A stretch of 40,299 nucleotides of DNA, from contig CALGLU010000080.1 of NCBI GenBank assembly GCA_937959275.1, positions 1 to 40,299 on the forward strand, read 5' to 3'. Below are positions 25,835 through 34,542 of this stretch, piece after piece. The first letter of the stretch is position 1; each line of letters opens with the position of its first letter. The notes under the pieces were generated by a model, which was not told where the DNA came from, did not search any database, and saw only the letters and a program-made list of their open reading frames with translations. A program made the position numbers and the translations under genes. The stretch comes from an uncultured Saprospiraceae bacterium (GTDB lineage Bacteria; Bacteroidota; Bacteroidia; Chitinophagales; Saprospiraceae).

Positions 25835-27496
25835 TTGAATACACACTTTCCACTATTTTCTATAGTCATTCCGACGTACAACAGACCCCAAAAGGTACGC
25901 ATTGCTATCGCCAGTGTACTTTATCAGATTGTGACAGATTGGGAATTGCTCGTTGTAGATGACGGTTCTTCAGATGAAACGATGGAGATTTTAAAAAAGT
26001 TTCCTGATAACAGAATAAAATACTGTCGGCAAGAACATAAGGAGCGATCCGCTGCTAGAAATTTGGGTATTTCTAATTCTACAGGTCAATATATCTGTTT
26101 TCTTGATGATGACGATTATTTCGAAAGGGACCATTTGAGTACATTTATGGCTCATATTTCAGATAAACAGCCTAAGAAAATATTGAGATCTGGGTATGTC
26201 ACCAAGCATAAAACCACGAAAAAGAAGTCTCCTTTATACTCCAAAAAACGACATAAACATCCAGTAAACTTTTTTGCTCACCATATGTGTGGCATCTGGT
26301 CTTTGTGTATTCCAAGAGAATTTTTGGATAATCATCAATTCCCTCTAAACTTTCCGCATTGGCAAGATACACACCTAGCATTGCGCTTATTAGCTCTCTA
26401 TCCATTTGAGCAATTGGAAGCATGGACTTATGTCTATTGTCAGCATGAGTCTATGGGTTCTGTCACTTTTTTTAAAGGCCCTCAAGTCAAGGCAAGAACC
26501 CAATTGCAAATTGATGCCATTGAAGATCTATTTGCCAATCACTCCACGCTTTTGAGTCCCATTTTAGCTATATCAACAAAAAAACAATTGATTGCTGAAA
26601 AACATCTTAGAGCATCTGGGCTGTTTAGGGAGCAGGGCGCTATCAGAGACTCCTGGCAAATGCTACGTGAAGCATCAGTTCCTTTGGCCTTAGTTCCATC
26701 AGGCATTAAGCATGTATCAAAACTCTTGCTGTCATCAATAAAGAAACTCCCAACTTATGCAAGCAATACAATAACAGAAAAATATACACGCCAAAATGCT
26801 CAAGGTTCTGGTCGTCAGTGTCCTTGCTGTGATCGTGAATTTAAGTCATTTAAATCCTTTGGTGTGGTTAAGCGTGCTGATGCCCAATGTTGGTATTGTG
26901 GCTCCTTAGAAAGACATCGCCTCTTGTGGTTATACTGCGATAAAGAATTAAAGCTATTCAATTCAATTAAGCCACTTAAGATTCTACACATTGGTCCTTC
27001 CAAAATCTTCTATGAGCAATTTAAACAACAAAAAAACATCGATTACATTGCAGGTGATGCAGCCCCTGAAGACTACGCTTTTCCTGTTACAAAAATGGAC
27101 CTGACTGAGAAATCACAAATTAAGCCCCTCTGTGATCTAATCTTCGCTATTCACGTTTTAGAACATATTGTAGATGAAGCTGCAGCAATGCAAACAATCT
27201 ATGAACTCTTGAATCCTGGAGGAACCGCATTAATTATGATTCCTATGGATGAGTCGCGTCTACAAACGAAAGAAATGGGTGCAACATTATCACCAGAGCT
27301 ACGCCAAAAACACTTTGGCCAAACAGACCATGTCAGAGTCTATGGTAAGGATTTTGGAGATAGATTACTCAGGCATGGATTTCAGATTGAAGAGATACGA
27401 TATGCAAGTCAGTTAACTCAAGAAGAACTCCGTCGATATGCCGTTTTTGAACATGATATCATATTTGTATGTCGCAAGGATCAAAATGGCTCATGA
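25835..27496 (+). CDS. GT2 glycosyltransferase fused to SAM-dependent methyltransferase
   Basis: A 553-aa two-enzyme fusion. Residues 1-~240 are a GT-A family 2 domain: FSIVIPTYNRPQ, LLVVDDGSSDETM (nucleotide Asp) and FLDDDDYFERDHL (DxD metal site). Around 326-365 a zinc-ribbon-like CPCC..CWYC pair leads into ERHRLLWLY. Residues ~375-553 are a methyltransferase with LKILHIGPSKIFYEQF, a DLIFAIHVLEHI motif and LNPGGTALIMIPM. The only in-frame start is TTG at 25835, since an upstream stop lies at 25820 and no ATG precedes the GT2 motif. It probably adds and methylates a sugar on a surface glycan. The divergent GT4-like gene 50 bases upstream supports that role. Confidence 0.85.
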   Translation: MNTHFPLFSIVIPTYNRPQKVRIAIASVLYQIVTDWELLVVDDGSSDETMEILKKFPDNRIKYCRQEHKERSAARNLGISNSTGQYICFLDDDDYFERDHLSTFMAHISDKQPKKILRSGYVTKHKTTKKKSPLYSKKRHKHPVNFFAHHMCGIWSLCIPREFLDNHQFPLNFPHWQDTHLALRLLALYPFEQLEAWTYVYCQHESMGSVTFFKGPQVKARTQLQIDAIEDLFANHSTLLSPILAISTKKQLIAEKHLRASGLFREQGAIRDSWQMLREASVPLALVPSGIKHVSKLLLSSIKKLPTYASNTITEKYTRQNAQGSGRQCPCCDREFKSFKSFGVVKRADAQCWYCGSLERHRLLWLYCDKELKLFNSIKPLKILHIGPSKIFYEQFKQQKNIDYIAGDAAPEDYAFPVTKMDLTEKSQIKPLCDLIFAIHVLEHIVDEAAAMQTIYELLNPGGTALIMIPMDESRLQTKEMGATLSPELRQKHFGQTDHVRVYGKDFGDRLLRHGFQIEEIRYASQLTQEELRRYAVFEHDIIFVCRKDQNGS

Positions 27497-27638
27497 TCTC
27501 TGAGACAAAGAAGATATTATCTATCGACTACCCTATTCAAGTATTTCTTCATTGGACGTTTAGATGAAGCCTATATTGGCAGTTTGAAATTATGATAATG
27601 AATGAGTCATCTCACATCTAATTCATATTTTTACCTAA

Positions 27639-27833
27639 ATGAAGTATACCTCAAAGTTGATTGTAAAAGAATCCGCAAAAGAATTTAATCTTGCGGTTCA
27701 GGATTTTCTTGCACAACTACCAATACACATAAAAGTTGTTTCTTGTGATCATTCCGTAGCATTCAAAACGGTAACCGCATCTAACGATGCTCTATTTTCT
27801 TGTTTAATTGTATTAGGCGAACCCCTTTCATGA
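27639..27833 (+). CDS. Small hypothetical protein overlapping galK
   Basis: A 64-aa reading frame (MKYTSKLIVKESAKEF...) whose TGA overlaps the galactokinase ATG in an ATGA junction. It has no signal peptide, membrane segment or known motif. The exact 4-base overlap is a common sign of translational coupling and argues that it is a real small gene or a leader peptide for galK. A chance frame cannot be excluded at this length. The 142 bases between the preceding gene and this start hold no clear element. Confidence 0.4.
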   Translation: MKYTSKLIVKESAKEFNLAVQDFLAQLPIHIKVVSCDHSVAFKTVTASNDALFSCLIVLGEPLS

Positions 27834-28948
27834 AAGAAAAAGTCATTCGAAAACATCAACAGCTTTTTGGAGAGCCCGCTATTGTCGTCAAGTCCCCTGG
27901 TAGAGCCAACATCATTGGTGAACATACTGACTACAATGATGGATTAGTACTGCCGTTTGCCATTGATAAATGCATTTATTTAGCAGCCTCAAAGTCAAGC
28001 ACTGGGAGCTCTTCTGTGTACGCAATAGATACGGACACCTTTGAAGAAAATATTCAAGATCGACTTGATGGATTTCTTCAATATTTCCAATCAGTCCTTA
28101 GCTATTTTAAATCTATTGATCTAGACGTGGGTCACTTCAATGTGACCTTTGGAGGTGACTTACCGATTGGCGCGGGTGTCTCTTCATCCTCTGCTATCTC
28201 CTGTGGATTTGTAAGGATTTGCCAAGAATTTACACAAGCCACATTTAATAAAACAGACATTGTCAAAGCAGCATTTGCCGCAGAGAGAGGTGCTGGAGTC
28301 GATGGCGGTATGATGGATCAATTTTCAATTGTCCATGGCGAAAATGATAAGGTAATTTATCTGGATTGTCAAGATCGATCTTGGTTTGATCTCGCTATTG
28401 ACACAGGAGACTATGAGTTCGTTTTGATAAATACTCATGTGGAACATCAGCTTGCCCAAACGGCCTATAACACACGTGTAGCAGAATGTAAACAAGGGCT
28501 GGCGATCATTCAACAGCGCGACAGCGAAGTCAGTGGGTTTAGAGATATTCGTCACCATCACTTAAGCTATCTACAGACACCAAATCAGGATCGTCTAAAA
28601 CATGTTATCGAAGAAAATGATCGAGTCCGTAAGGCTGTTGAAGCAATTCGAAATAAGAACACTGACCATCTAGGCACCCTACTAACAGAATCGCATAATA
28701 GCCTCAGAGATTTGTATGATGTGAGTTGTGATGAGCTAGACTTTATAGCAGACAAACTCAATGGACATGCACAAGTTGCTGGCGCCCGCATGATGGGCGG
28801 TGGATTTGGTGGATGCATTATTGCCCTCGTTGAAAAGGATGCGATTAGTCAAATTATTCAACAATGGCAAGAGGAATATAGCGAGACATTTGGTCGTAGA
28901 GTGAGCTGGTTCTCAGTATATCCGTCGGCAGGTTTACAAGTCGTTTAA
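27830..28948 (+). CDS. galK: Galactokinase
   Basis: A GHMP kinase that phosphorylates galactose to galactose 1-phosphate in the Leloir pathway (cytoplasm). The 372-aa product carries the galactokinase signature GRANIIGEHTDYNDGLVLPFAID near the N-terminus, the ATP loop GDLPIGAGVSSSSAISC, catalytic-type GGMMDQFS, and the third GHMP motif MMGGGFGGCIIALVE. The ATG at 27830 is chosen over an in-frame start at 27800 because it fits the family length and forms the ATGA overlap with the small upstream frame. No galT, galE or transporter is adjacent. Assignment is firm. Confidence 0.95.
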   Translation: MKEKVIRKHQQLFGEPAIVVKSPGRANIIGEHTDYNDGLVLPFAIDKCIYLAASKSSTGSSSVYAIDTDTFEENIQDRLDGFLQYFQSVLSYFKSIDLDVGHFNVTFGGDLPIGAGVSSSSAISCGFVRICQEFTQATFNKTDIVKAAFAAERGAGVDGGMMDQFSIVHGENDKVIYLDCQDRSWFDLAIDTGDYEFVLINTHVEHQLAQTAYNTRVAECKQGLAIIQQRDSEVSGFRDIRHHHLSYLQTPNQDRLKHVIEENDRVRKAVEAIRNKNTDHLGTLLTESHNSLRDLYDVSCDELDFIADKLNGHAQVAGARMMGGGFGGCIIALVEKDAISQIIQQWQEEYSETFGRRVSWFSVYPSAGLQVV

Positions 28949-29002
28949 GCCTATACACCTCACTTATATTTGGCAATCTGTCAGGAGAAAAACTCACCCT
29001 GT

Positions 29003-29998
29003 TTATTTCCTCAAACCATAATTATGTTCACTGGCTTCTTCGTTTCGATCAGTCGCAGGTGGAGGCGTGATGCTTAAAGCACTAATTCTTGCATAGAGTT
29101 CCTCTGTCATTTGGACATTAACAGCATCCAAGCTTGCCTGCAATTGTGCCGCAGATCGTGCCCCGATAATAGGAGCAGTTATCGCAGGATGATGAGCTGT
29201 CCATGCGATCGCTAATGAAACAGGGTTGACTTGTAACTCATTCGCTAGCGCAGTAAATTCCTCGGCAATGGTATATAGCTGCTCATCACCATATCTAACT
29301 TGATACATTTTATTATCTAGTAGCCGACCAGTATCTGGCTTCTTAGTTGTTCCATATTTTCCTGTCAATAAGCCTCCGCCCAATGGACTATAATTAATCA
29401 CGCCAACTTGCTCAGACAATGCCATAGGTAATAGCTCCACTTCAGCCTGCCGCTTAACCAAATTATACATCGGCTGAATACACTCAAATCTAGACCAACT
29501 ATTTTTTTCAGAAATCCCTAAGGCTTTTGCTACTTGCCATGCTGCAAAATTGCTCGCTCCGATATACAGGATTTTGCCTTGTGAGACCAGATCATTGAGC
29601 ACTCGAAGTGTTTCTTCTATTGGAGTCACATCATCAAATCTGTGGATAAAATACAAATCAATATACTCAGTGTCTAGTCGCTTCAAACTATCCTCTACCG
29701 CTCTGATGATATGATATCTAGAAGCACCTCCGTGATTGATGCCTTCGCCTGTCTTAAAGTATACCTTACTCGTAATGATCACTTCATCGCGGCAAGGTTT
29801 TATAAGCTTACCGAGAATCTCTTCCGACTTGCCACCGACATATACATTGGCACAATCAAAAAAGTTAATGCCCGCATCTCTGCACATCCCAAACATCTGA
29901 GCTGAAGTTTTCTCATCAGCGATGCCTCCAAATGACATCGTTCCAAAACAAAGTGATGACACCTTAACTCCTGTTTTACCTAATACCTGATATTCCAT
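29003..29998 (-). CDS. Aldo/keto reductase
   Basis: A 331-aa NADPH-dependent (beta/alpha)8-barrel reductase. The tetrad is visible: Asp and Tyr in FFDCANVYVGGKSEEILG, Lys in VIITSKVYF, and His in LYFIHRFDD. Cofactor-binding phrases are YIGASNFAAWQVAKAL, GVINYSPLGGGLLTGKYG and APIIGARSAAQLQASL. The form resembles the YajO/Tas-like group, but the substrate is unknown. It converges on galK, whose stop is 54 bases away, and lies downstream of an intergenic region with a 10-base inverted repeat that could bind a repressor. Length and motifs are normal. Confidence 0.9.
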   Translation of the reverse strand: MEYQVLGKTGVKVSSLCFGTMSFGGIADEKTSAQMFGMCRDAGINFFDCANVYVGGKSEEILGKLIKPCRDEVIITSKVYFKTGEGINHGGASRYHIIRAVEDSLKRLDTEYIDLYFIHRFDDVTPIEETLRVLNDLVSQGKILYIGASNFAAWQVAKALGISEKNSWSRFECIQPMYNLVKRQAEVELLPMALSEQVGVINYSPLGGGLLTGKYGTTKKPDTGRLLDNKMYQVRYGDEQLYTIAEEFTALANELQVNPVSLAIAWTAHHPAITAPIIGARSAAQLQASLDAVNVQMTEELYARISALSITPPPATDRNEEASEHNYGLRK

Positions 29999-30236
29999 AG
30001 GATTTAAAAGTATTGCCGCTTTTTGATTAAATGTAATTTTTTGAAATAAATATTCTGGTTCAATTTACCTTTTTCATTTTTAAGGAACATCTTGACAATG
30101 TCCATCAATAATGAGATGTTTATTTCCATTATAAAATAGAAAACGATTAGCAAATCTTTTTTAGGAATAGAAATAGGACAGCTCTTGATTGTTAAAACAG
30201 GCATATCAAACGATATCTCTTATATCCATTAGGTAA

Positions 30237-30277
30237 ATACCCAACGTAATTGAAATTGACCCAAATCCGTTGGGTAT
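30237..30277. promoter_or_regulatory. 10-base inverted repeat upstream of the aldo/keto reductase
   Basis: ATACCCAACG (30237-30246) and CGTTGGGTAT (30268-30277) are exact complements 21 bases apart. A CCCTAAA follows, echoing the TTTTAGGG motif of the other two operator-like sites. It lies about 240 bases upstream of the reductase start. The 372-base gap 29999-30370 holds this repeat and the thioredoxin terminator; a 66-codon frame at 30004-30204 is not convincing. Confidence 0.35.
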
Positions 30278-30291
30278 ACCCTAAATCTCTG

Positions 30292-30334
30292 AAAAAAAGC
30301 TTGCGATATTCAAATCATATCGCAATGCTTTTTT
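30292..30334 (-). terminator. Rho-independent terminator of the thioredoxin gene
   Basis: Read on the minus strand, GCATTGCGATAT and ATATCGCAAGC form an 11-bp stem with one bulged base and a 7-base loop, preceded by A6 and followed by T7. It starts 37 bases past the thioredoxin stop. The A and T tracts on both sides would let it work in both directions, but only the minus-strand gene needs it. Confidence 0.8.
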
Positions 30335-30370
30335 AGCTATTTTCTATTTTATTAGTGTGATCTTCTACGT

Positions 30371-30763
30371 TTATTCTTCTGATTCTCCTTCAAATAATCG
30401 GCCCTTTTCATCAGTCTTCGCTATATATTGGTTCAAGATTTCTTCAAGGTTAGGTTTGGGAACAAGGCCTTGAAAGCGCTCTTGTAAATAGCCTTTATTG
30501 AAGACCATCATTGTGGGTATGGACTTAATTTTGAAGTGTTGGCTCAGTCCTGGATTTTGCTCAGTATCAACTTTGACGACTAAAGCCTTACCGTCATATT
30601 CTTCTGCTAATTCGTCTATCACTGGACCTAATATTTTACACGGTCCACACCAACTTGCAAAGAAGTCAACTAATACAGGGACCTTGGATTGCGCGACAAG
30701 CTCATTGAACGTAGCATCTGTGATGTGAATGGTTTGATACTTTGGTTTTTTATTCCAGAACAT
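30371..30763 (-). CDS. trxA: Thioredoxin
   Basis: A 130-aa cytoplasmic thioredoxin, a dithiol-disulfide reductase. The active site is FFASWCGPCKILGP with the classical WCGPC pair, followed by VVKVDTEQNP and the cis-Pro loop KSIPTMMVFNKG. About 15 residues after the domain are acidic. The ATG at 30763 is chosen over an in-frame ATG at 30832 because a good promoter (30781-30810) lies between them, so the longer form would not be transcribed from it, and the shorter form begins just before the domain. A terminator follows at 30292-30334, making a single-gene unit. Confidence 0.93.
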   Translation of the reverse strand: MFWNKKPKYQTIHITDATFNELVAQSKVPVLVDFFASWCGPCKILGPVIDELAEEYDGKALVVKVDTEQNPGLSQHFKIKSIPTMMVFNKGYLQERFQGLVPKPNLEEILNQYIAKTDEKGRLFEGESEE

Positions 30764-30780
30764 AGAGTTATAATATCTGT

Positions 30781-30810
30781 CAAAATTAATTGAAAAAAGA
30801 TGTGGATCAA
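30781..30810 (-). promoter_or_regulatory. Thioredoxin promoter of Bacteroidota type
   Basis: On the minus strand, TTG (30810-30808), exactly 19 bases, then TAATTTTG (30788-30781), a full match to TAnnTTTG. The predicted start near 30774 leaves a leader of about 11 nt before the ATG at 30763. This supports the short thioredoxin start. Motif and spacing follow the known Bacteroides consensus. Confidence 0.55.
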
Positions 30811-30980
30811 TCTGAATTCTACAATTTGCCACATTAAACCGATCTAAGGTCTTGTAAAGGACGAAACGCCCAATTGCATGTTTATGTGCAAATTTTGATC
30901 TTAATCAATGACAAACATGATCTTGAACAAGTTTCGTTATCAAAAAAAACACGAACTTACTAGCCGCTTAAACATATGCT

Positions 30981-31454
30981 ATGGAATTAAATATCAATGG
31001 AACAGTAAAAACAGTCGATGTCGAAGAGAGCATGCCACTCCTATGGGTGCTGCGTGACGAACTCAATATGACAGGGACAAAATATGGTTGTGGTGTATCT
31101 GCCTGTGGCGCGTGCTCCTGCCTTATAGATGGTGTGGCGACCAGAACCTGTACTTTACCCGCTTCTGCTGCCGTCGGTAAAACCATAAAAACGATAGAAG
31201 CCATCGCTAGTGATGGCAATTTATCTGCTGTGCAAAAAGCATGGATTCAACATCAAGTCCCTCAATGTGGTTACTGCCAATCGGGCCAAATCATTGCTGC
31301 TGAAGGCTTGCTAGACAAAACGCCGAATCCAACTGATGATGATATTGATACTGCTATGACAAACATCTGTCGGTGTGGTACCTATCAGCGTGTGCGCGAA
31401 GCCATTCATACTGCCGCCAAATGGAGGCAGGAAGAAAACTCATTATTAGGTTAA
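30981..31454 (+). CDS. [2Fe-2S] subunit of a molybdenum hydroxylase (IorA-like)
   Basis: A 157-aa small subunit of a xanthine-dehydrogenase-family oxidoreductase, passing electrons from the Mo subunit. The plant-type cluster ligands are C37, C42, C45 and C57 (YGCGVSACGACSCLIDG and a later Cys). The second cluster uses C96, C99, C130 and C132 (CGYCQSGQ and NICRCGTYQRVR). All eight ligands are present. The large subunit follows after 17 bases, so the pair is an operon. There is no FAD subunit in the window, as in isoquinoline 1-oxidoreductase-type two-subunit enzymes, where electrons leave through other carriers. The substrate is unknown; an aldehyde or N-heterocycle is typical of the family. 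Confidence 0.92.
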   Translation: MELNINGTVKTVDVEESMPLLWVLRDELNMTGTKYGCGVSACGACSCLIDGVATRTCTLPASAAVGKTIKTIEAIASDGNLSAVQKAWIQHQVPQCGYCQSGQIIAAEGLLDKTPNPTDDDIDTAMTNICRCGTYQRVREAIHTAAKWRQEENSLLG

Positions 31455-31471
31455 TCTCAAACAGAAACATT

Positions 31472-33778
31472 ATGGCAGATCAAAGAAATAAAAGCGAATA
31501 TGTCCAAGAAGGCAAATCTAAAAAACGATCAACCCTTGGGAAGTGGACACGACGTGGATTTATTGGCGTTGGAGGATTAGCTGGCGTTGGTCTTTTAGTT
31601 GGTATTGGAGGGAACGCATTTCTCAATAAAAAAGTAAGAAAGTACTCTGGGCTAGGTATGGGTGAAGGCGATTCAATGAATGCTTGGATTCGCATTGCTC
31701 CAGATAATACGATTACTGTTGCTGTACCTAGAGCAGAAATGGGACAAGGCGTATACACCTCATTACCTCAGCTAATAGCTGAAGAACTCAACGTGGAGAT
31801 GTCTTCAATCAAGGTTATACATCCACAGCCTGAGGCACCATACTCAAATACGTTTATGTTGACACAGGAAGAACCAAATGCGTTCAAAGGCTACTCCATG
31901 ATGGAAAAAATATTAGCTTCTATGCCCTTGATTGCAACTGGAGGAAGTACATCAATTCCTGATGGCTTCACCAACTTAAGGTATGCAGGAGCAACTGCTA
32001 GAGAAATGTTGAAAGCAGCAGCAGCAGAGAAATGGGGGATTGATGTCAAAGATTGTCGATCAGAAAAAGGACACATTATCAATTCGGGAAACAATGAAAA
32101 ATTGACATACGGTCAATTAGCTGAAGCCGCAGCAACAATCAATCTTGATGGATTACCTGAACTCAAGAAAAAAGAAGATTGGACCATCATTGGTAAGCCT
32201 GTTCAGCGTTTGGATATACCTGAAAAAGTGACAGGCTCAGCAACATTTGGTTTAGATGTTCGTCTTGATGACATGAAATATGCTGTGATCCGTCACCCAT
32301 CAACAATTGGTGGAAAGATCACAAGTATTAAGAATAAAGAAGACATTGAAGGAAGAGCAGGTATCGAGAAAGTTGTGCTGACAGAATTCGGTGCAGCGGT
32401 CATCGCCAATAATACTTGGCGTGCAAAAAATGGAGCCTTAGCTCTGCGCTTTGAAGAAGATGACGCTGGCAACGGAGGCATCAACTCAACACAAATCAGC
32501 ACTGAGTTAACTGATATACTAGACAAAGATCCGATAGCGACTCCAGTTGATACTGGTGATGTTGCGGCTATTCTATCCGATGACAAAAATCAAGTCATAG
32601 AAGCGACTTATGAAGTTCCTTATCTCGCACACGCAGCAATGGAACCATTAAATTGTACGGTCTTAGTTGACTCAGAAAGTGCAGAAGCTTGGGTTGGGCA
32701 TCAAGGTTCTTCTATCGTACAAAACATGGTAAACGAAATAACAGGCTTGCCAAAAGCAAACATCAAAGTTAATACCACTTATTTAGGCGGAGGATTTGGA
32801 AGACGAGCAGAACCAGATTTTATTCGAAAAGCCGCAGCAGTGGCTAAGGAAATGCCAGGCGTTCCTGTACAGACTGTATTCACACGTGAAGAAGATATGC
32901 AGAATGACATGTATAGACCAGCTGCTAAAAGTCGATTTAAGGCTGTCGTGGAAAGTAGTGGTGAGATAGCGGCTTGGGATAATATGATGGCATTACAATC
33001 AGTCTCTAACAGTGCTATAGGTAGGATCATGCCAGCCATGGCGCCGTCTCCGGCAAAGGACGAAGCGACCATTGAGGGGGCAGCAAATTTACCTTATATC
33101 ATGAAGAATCAGCGCGTGGCGTTTGGCAATCATGACATTCCTATACAAGTCGGATTTTGGCGTTCTGTTGGTAGCTCACAAAATGCCTTTTTTACAGAAT
33201 GCTTTATGGATGAATGCGCACATGCTGCAGGCAAAGATCCATTCGAATTCAGGCAATCAAAATTAGCCAATCATCCTCGCTTTAAAGCTGTACTAGAAAA
33301 AGCCGCAGCGCTTGGCAATTGGGGTGCCCAAGATGGTAAGTTTAGAGGTATTGCTCTGCACAAATCATTTGGATCCATCGTTGGTCAAGTTGCTACACTT
33401 TCTAAAGTTGGAGATAAATCGTTTAAAATTGATCACTTCTCTTGTGTTATTGATTGTGGCATGCATGTTAACCCAGATACTGTAGAAGCACAAATGGAAG
33501 GTGGGATTGTTTTCGGTTTAACCGCAGCCTTACATGGGGAAATCACATGGGACGATGGCTCAGTCAATGAACTAAATTTCCCACAATACGATATGGTACG
33601 AATGAATGTCTCTCCAAAAGTTGATGTCCATATTATGGATAACGAATTTTATCCTGGTGGTGTGGGTGAGCCTGGTACGCCTCCTGCTGCGCCTGCCTTG
33701 TGCAATGCTTTATTTGCAGCAACAGGAGAACGAGTCCGTAGATTGCCGATTATCAAGCAAGGATATACGTTTAGCTAG
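31472..33778 (+). CDS. Molybdopterin-binding large subunit of a molybdenum hydroxylase (IorB-like)
   Basis: A 768-aa partner of the preceding [2Fe-2S] subunit. The ATG at 31472 opens with a twin-arginine signal (KWTRRGFIGVGG, Arg27-Arg28) and a hydrophobic stretch, so the folded heterodimer is probably exported to the periplasm by Tat, with the signal-less small subunit carried along. Molybdopterin-dinucleotide contacts are visible: AEMGQGVYTSLPQLIAEEL, the duplicated domain with LGGGFGRRAEPDF, FWRSVGSSQNAFF, and the C-terminal GVGEPGTPPAAPALCNAL with the catalytic Glu. Length is typical. No Mo-cofactor insertion gene (XdhC-like) is adjacent. The substrate cannot be told from sequence. Confidence 0.92.
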   Translation: MADQRNKSEYVQEGKSKKRSTLGKWTRRGFIGVGGLAGVGLLVGIGGNAFLNKKVRKYSGLGMGEGDSMNAWIRIAPDNTITVAVPRAEMGQGVYTSLPQLIAEELNVEMSSIKVIHPQPEAPYSNTFMLTQEEPNAFKGYSMMEKILASMPLIATGGSTSIPDGFTNLRYAGATAREMLKAAAAEKWGIDVKDCRSEKGHIINSGNNEKLTYGQLAEAAATINLDGLPELKKKEDWTIIGKPVQRLDIPEKVTGSATFGLDVRLDDMKYAVIRHPSTIGGKITSIKNKEDIEGRAGIEKVVLTEFGAAVIANNTWRAKNGALALRFEEDDAGNGGINSTQISTELTDILDKDPIATPVDTGDVAAILSDDKNQVIEATYEVPYLAHAAMEPLNCTVLVDSESAEAWVGHQGSSIVQNMVNEITGLPKANIKVNTTYLGGGFGRRAEPDFIRKAAAVAKEMPGVPVQTVFTREEDMQNDMYRPAAKSRFKAVVESSGEIAAWDNMMALQSVSNSAIGRIMPAMAPSPAKDEATIEGAANLPYIMKNQRVAFGNHDIPIQVGFWRSVGSSQNAFFTECFMDECAHAAGKDPFEFRQSKLANHPRFKAVLEKAAALGNWGAQDGKFRGIALHKSFGSIVGQVATLSKVGDKSFKIDHFSCVIDCGMHVNPDTVEAQMEGGIVFGLTAALHGEITWDDGSVNELNFPQYDMVRMNVSPKVDVHIMDNEFYPGGVGEPGTPPAAPALCNALFAATGERVRRLPIIKQGYTFS

Positions 33779-33802
33779 CAGGGTGACTTGATAAACTTAT
33801 TA

Positions 33803-33833
33803 TTTGCGCAATTAAAAATTAAAATTGGGCAAA
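33803..33833. other. Hairpin after the molybdenum hydroxylase operon
   Basis: TTTGCGCAATT and AATTGGGCAAA form an 11-base stem with one mismatch around a 9-base A/T loop, 25 bases after the IorB stop. There is no downstream T-run on the plus strand, so it is at most a weak terminator or an RNA-stabilising 3' structure. Confidence 0.35.
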
Positions 33834-33902
33834 AAGTAAGACTATCTCAACGACTATACGTTAACCCTAACCCTGTGGATATGTCTATGGCTAGGCTTAA
33901 AT

Positions 33903-34085
33903 TTATTGACAATCTTCAATAAAGGCCTCATAAATCCCACCAAGGTTTACTTCAAATCCAGGGTACATATGGACATTATCTCCTGCGTTATATTTTATCT
34001 CATAATTAGCTGTAACGGTACCGCTTGTCTTAATGTAGTCAGATGCTTGGGCATTGGTTGTGATGACTTGACCTGCTAAATCCAC
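33903..34085 (-). pseudogene. Remnant of a surface protein: '3-coathanger stack' C-terminal fragment
   Basis: About 60 codons read through the typical C-terminus of Bacteroidota surface proteins: VTANYEIKYNAGDNV, HMYPGFEVNLGGIYEAFIEDC, then a stop. In intact proteins this 3-coathanger stack follows hundreds of residues of extracellular domains and a preceding LAGQV-type phrase. Here only a GTG start is available, and a stop lies a few codons upstream in the same frame (before HPHIVDLAG). No signal peptide is present. It is therefore most likely the decayed end of a deleted gene. The rest of the gap (33779-34125) has only the hairpin at 33803. Confidence 0.65.
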
Positions 34086-34125
34086 AATATGTGGATGTCA
34101 AGCAATAATGTTTACTTTTACAAAC

Positions 34126-34536
34126 ATGCGCAAAATAGAACACATCGGTATCGCTGTTAAAGATTTAGACGAGAGTAATCTTTTATACAGTAAACTCTTT
34201 AATGTCGATGGCCCCTATAAAACAGAGGAGGTCAAATCCGAACATGTCATGACTTCTTTTTTCAGAGCTGGGACAAGTAAAATTGAATTGGTGCAAGGAA
34301 CGAATGAGACGAATGCCATCTCAAAATTTATTGACAAGCGGGGTGAAGGATTGCACCATATTGCATTTGATGTGCCAGATATCAAAGCAGAAATGGCAAG
34401 ATTGAAAGCCGAAGGATTCATCCTCTTGAATGAAGAACCAAAGCGAGGAGCAGATAATAAATGGGTCTGTTTTGTCCATCCCAAATCTACAAATGGTGTG
34501 CTCATTGAATTGTGTCAAGAGATAGAGAACGCTTAA
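34126..34536 (+). CDS. mce: Methylmalonyl-CoA epimerase
   Basis: A 136-aa VOC-fold enzyme that interconverts (2R)- and (2S)-methylmalonyl-CoA in propionate metabolism. The metal ligands typical of the family appear in RKIEHIGIAVKDL (His), LHHIAFDVPDI (His) and VLIELCQ (Glu). An active-site acid is in SKIELVQG. The ATG at 34126 is preferred over 34108 because related proteins begin just before KIEHIGIAV. The next gene follows after 6 bases, so it heads a three-gene run with a permease and a PAP2 phosphatase that have no obvious metabolic link to it. Methylmalonyl-CoA mutase is not in the window. Confidence 0.92.
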   Translation: MRKIEHIGIAVKDLDESNLLYSKLFNVDGPYKTEEVKSEHVMTSFFRAGTSKIELVQGTNETNAISKFIDKRGEGLHHIAFDVPDIKAEMARLKAEGFILLNEEPKRGADNKWVCFVHPKSTNGVLIELCQEIENA

Positions 34537-34542
34537 AGCCTT

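Noticed and set aside
30004-30204. 66-codon minus-strand frame upstream of the aldo/keto reductase
   Set aside because: Lys/Ile-rich, no motif, and occupies an AT-rich promoter region.
33861-33878. Telomere-like AACCCTAACCC string
   Set aside because: Only two copies, in a bacterial intergenic region; a chance match.
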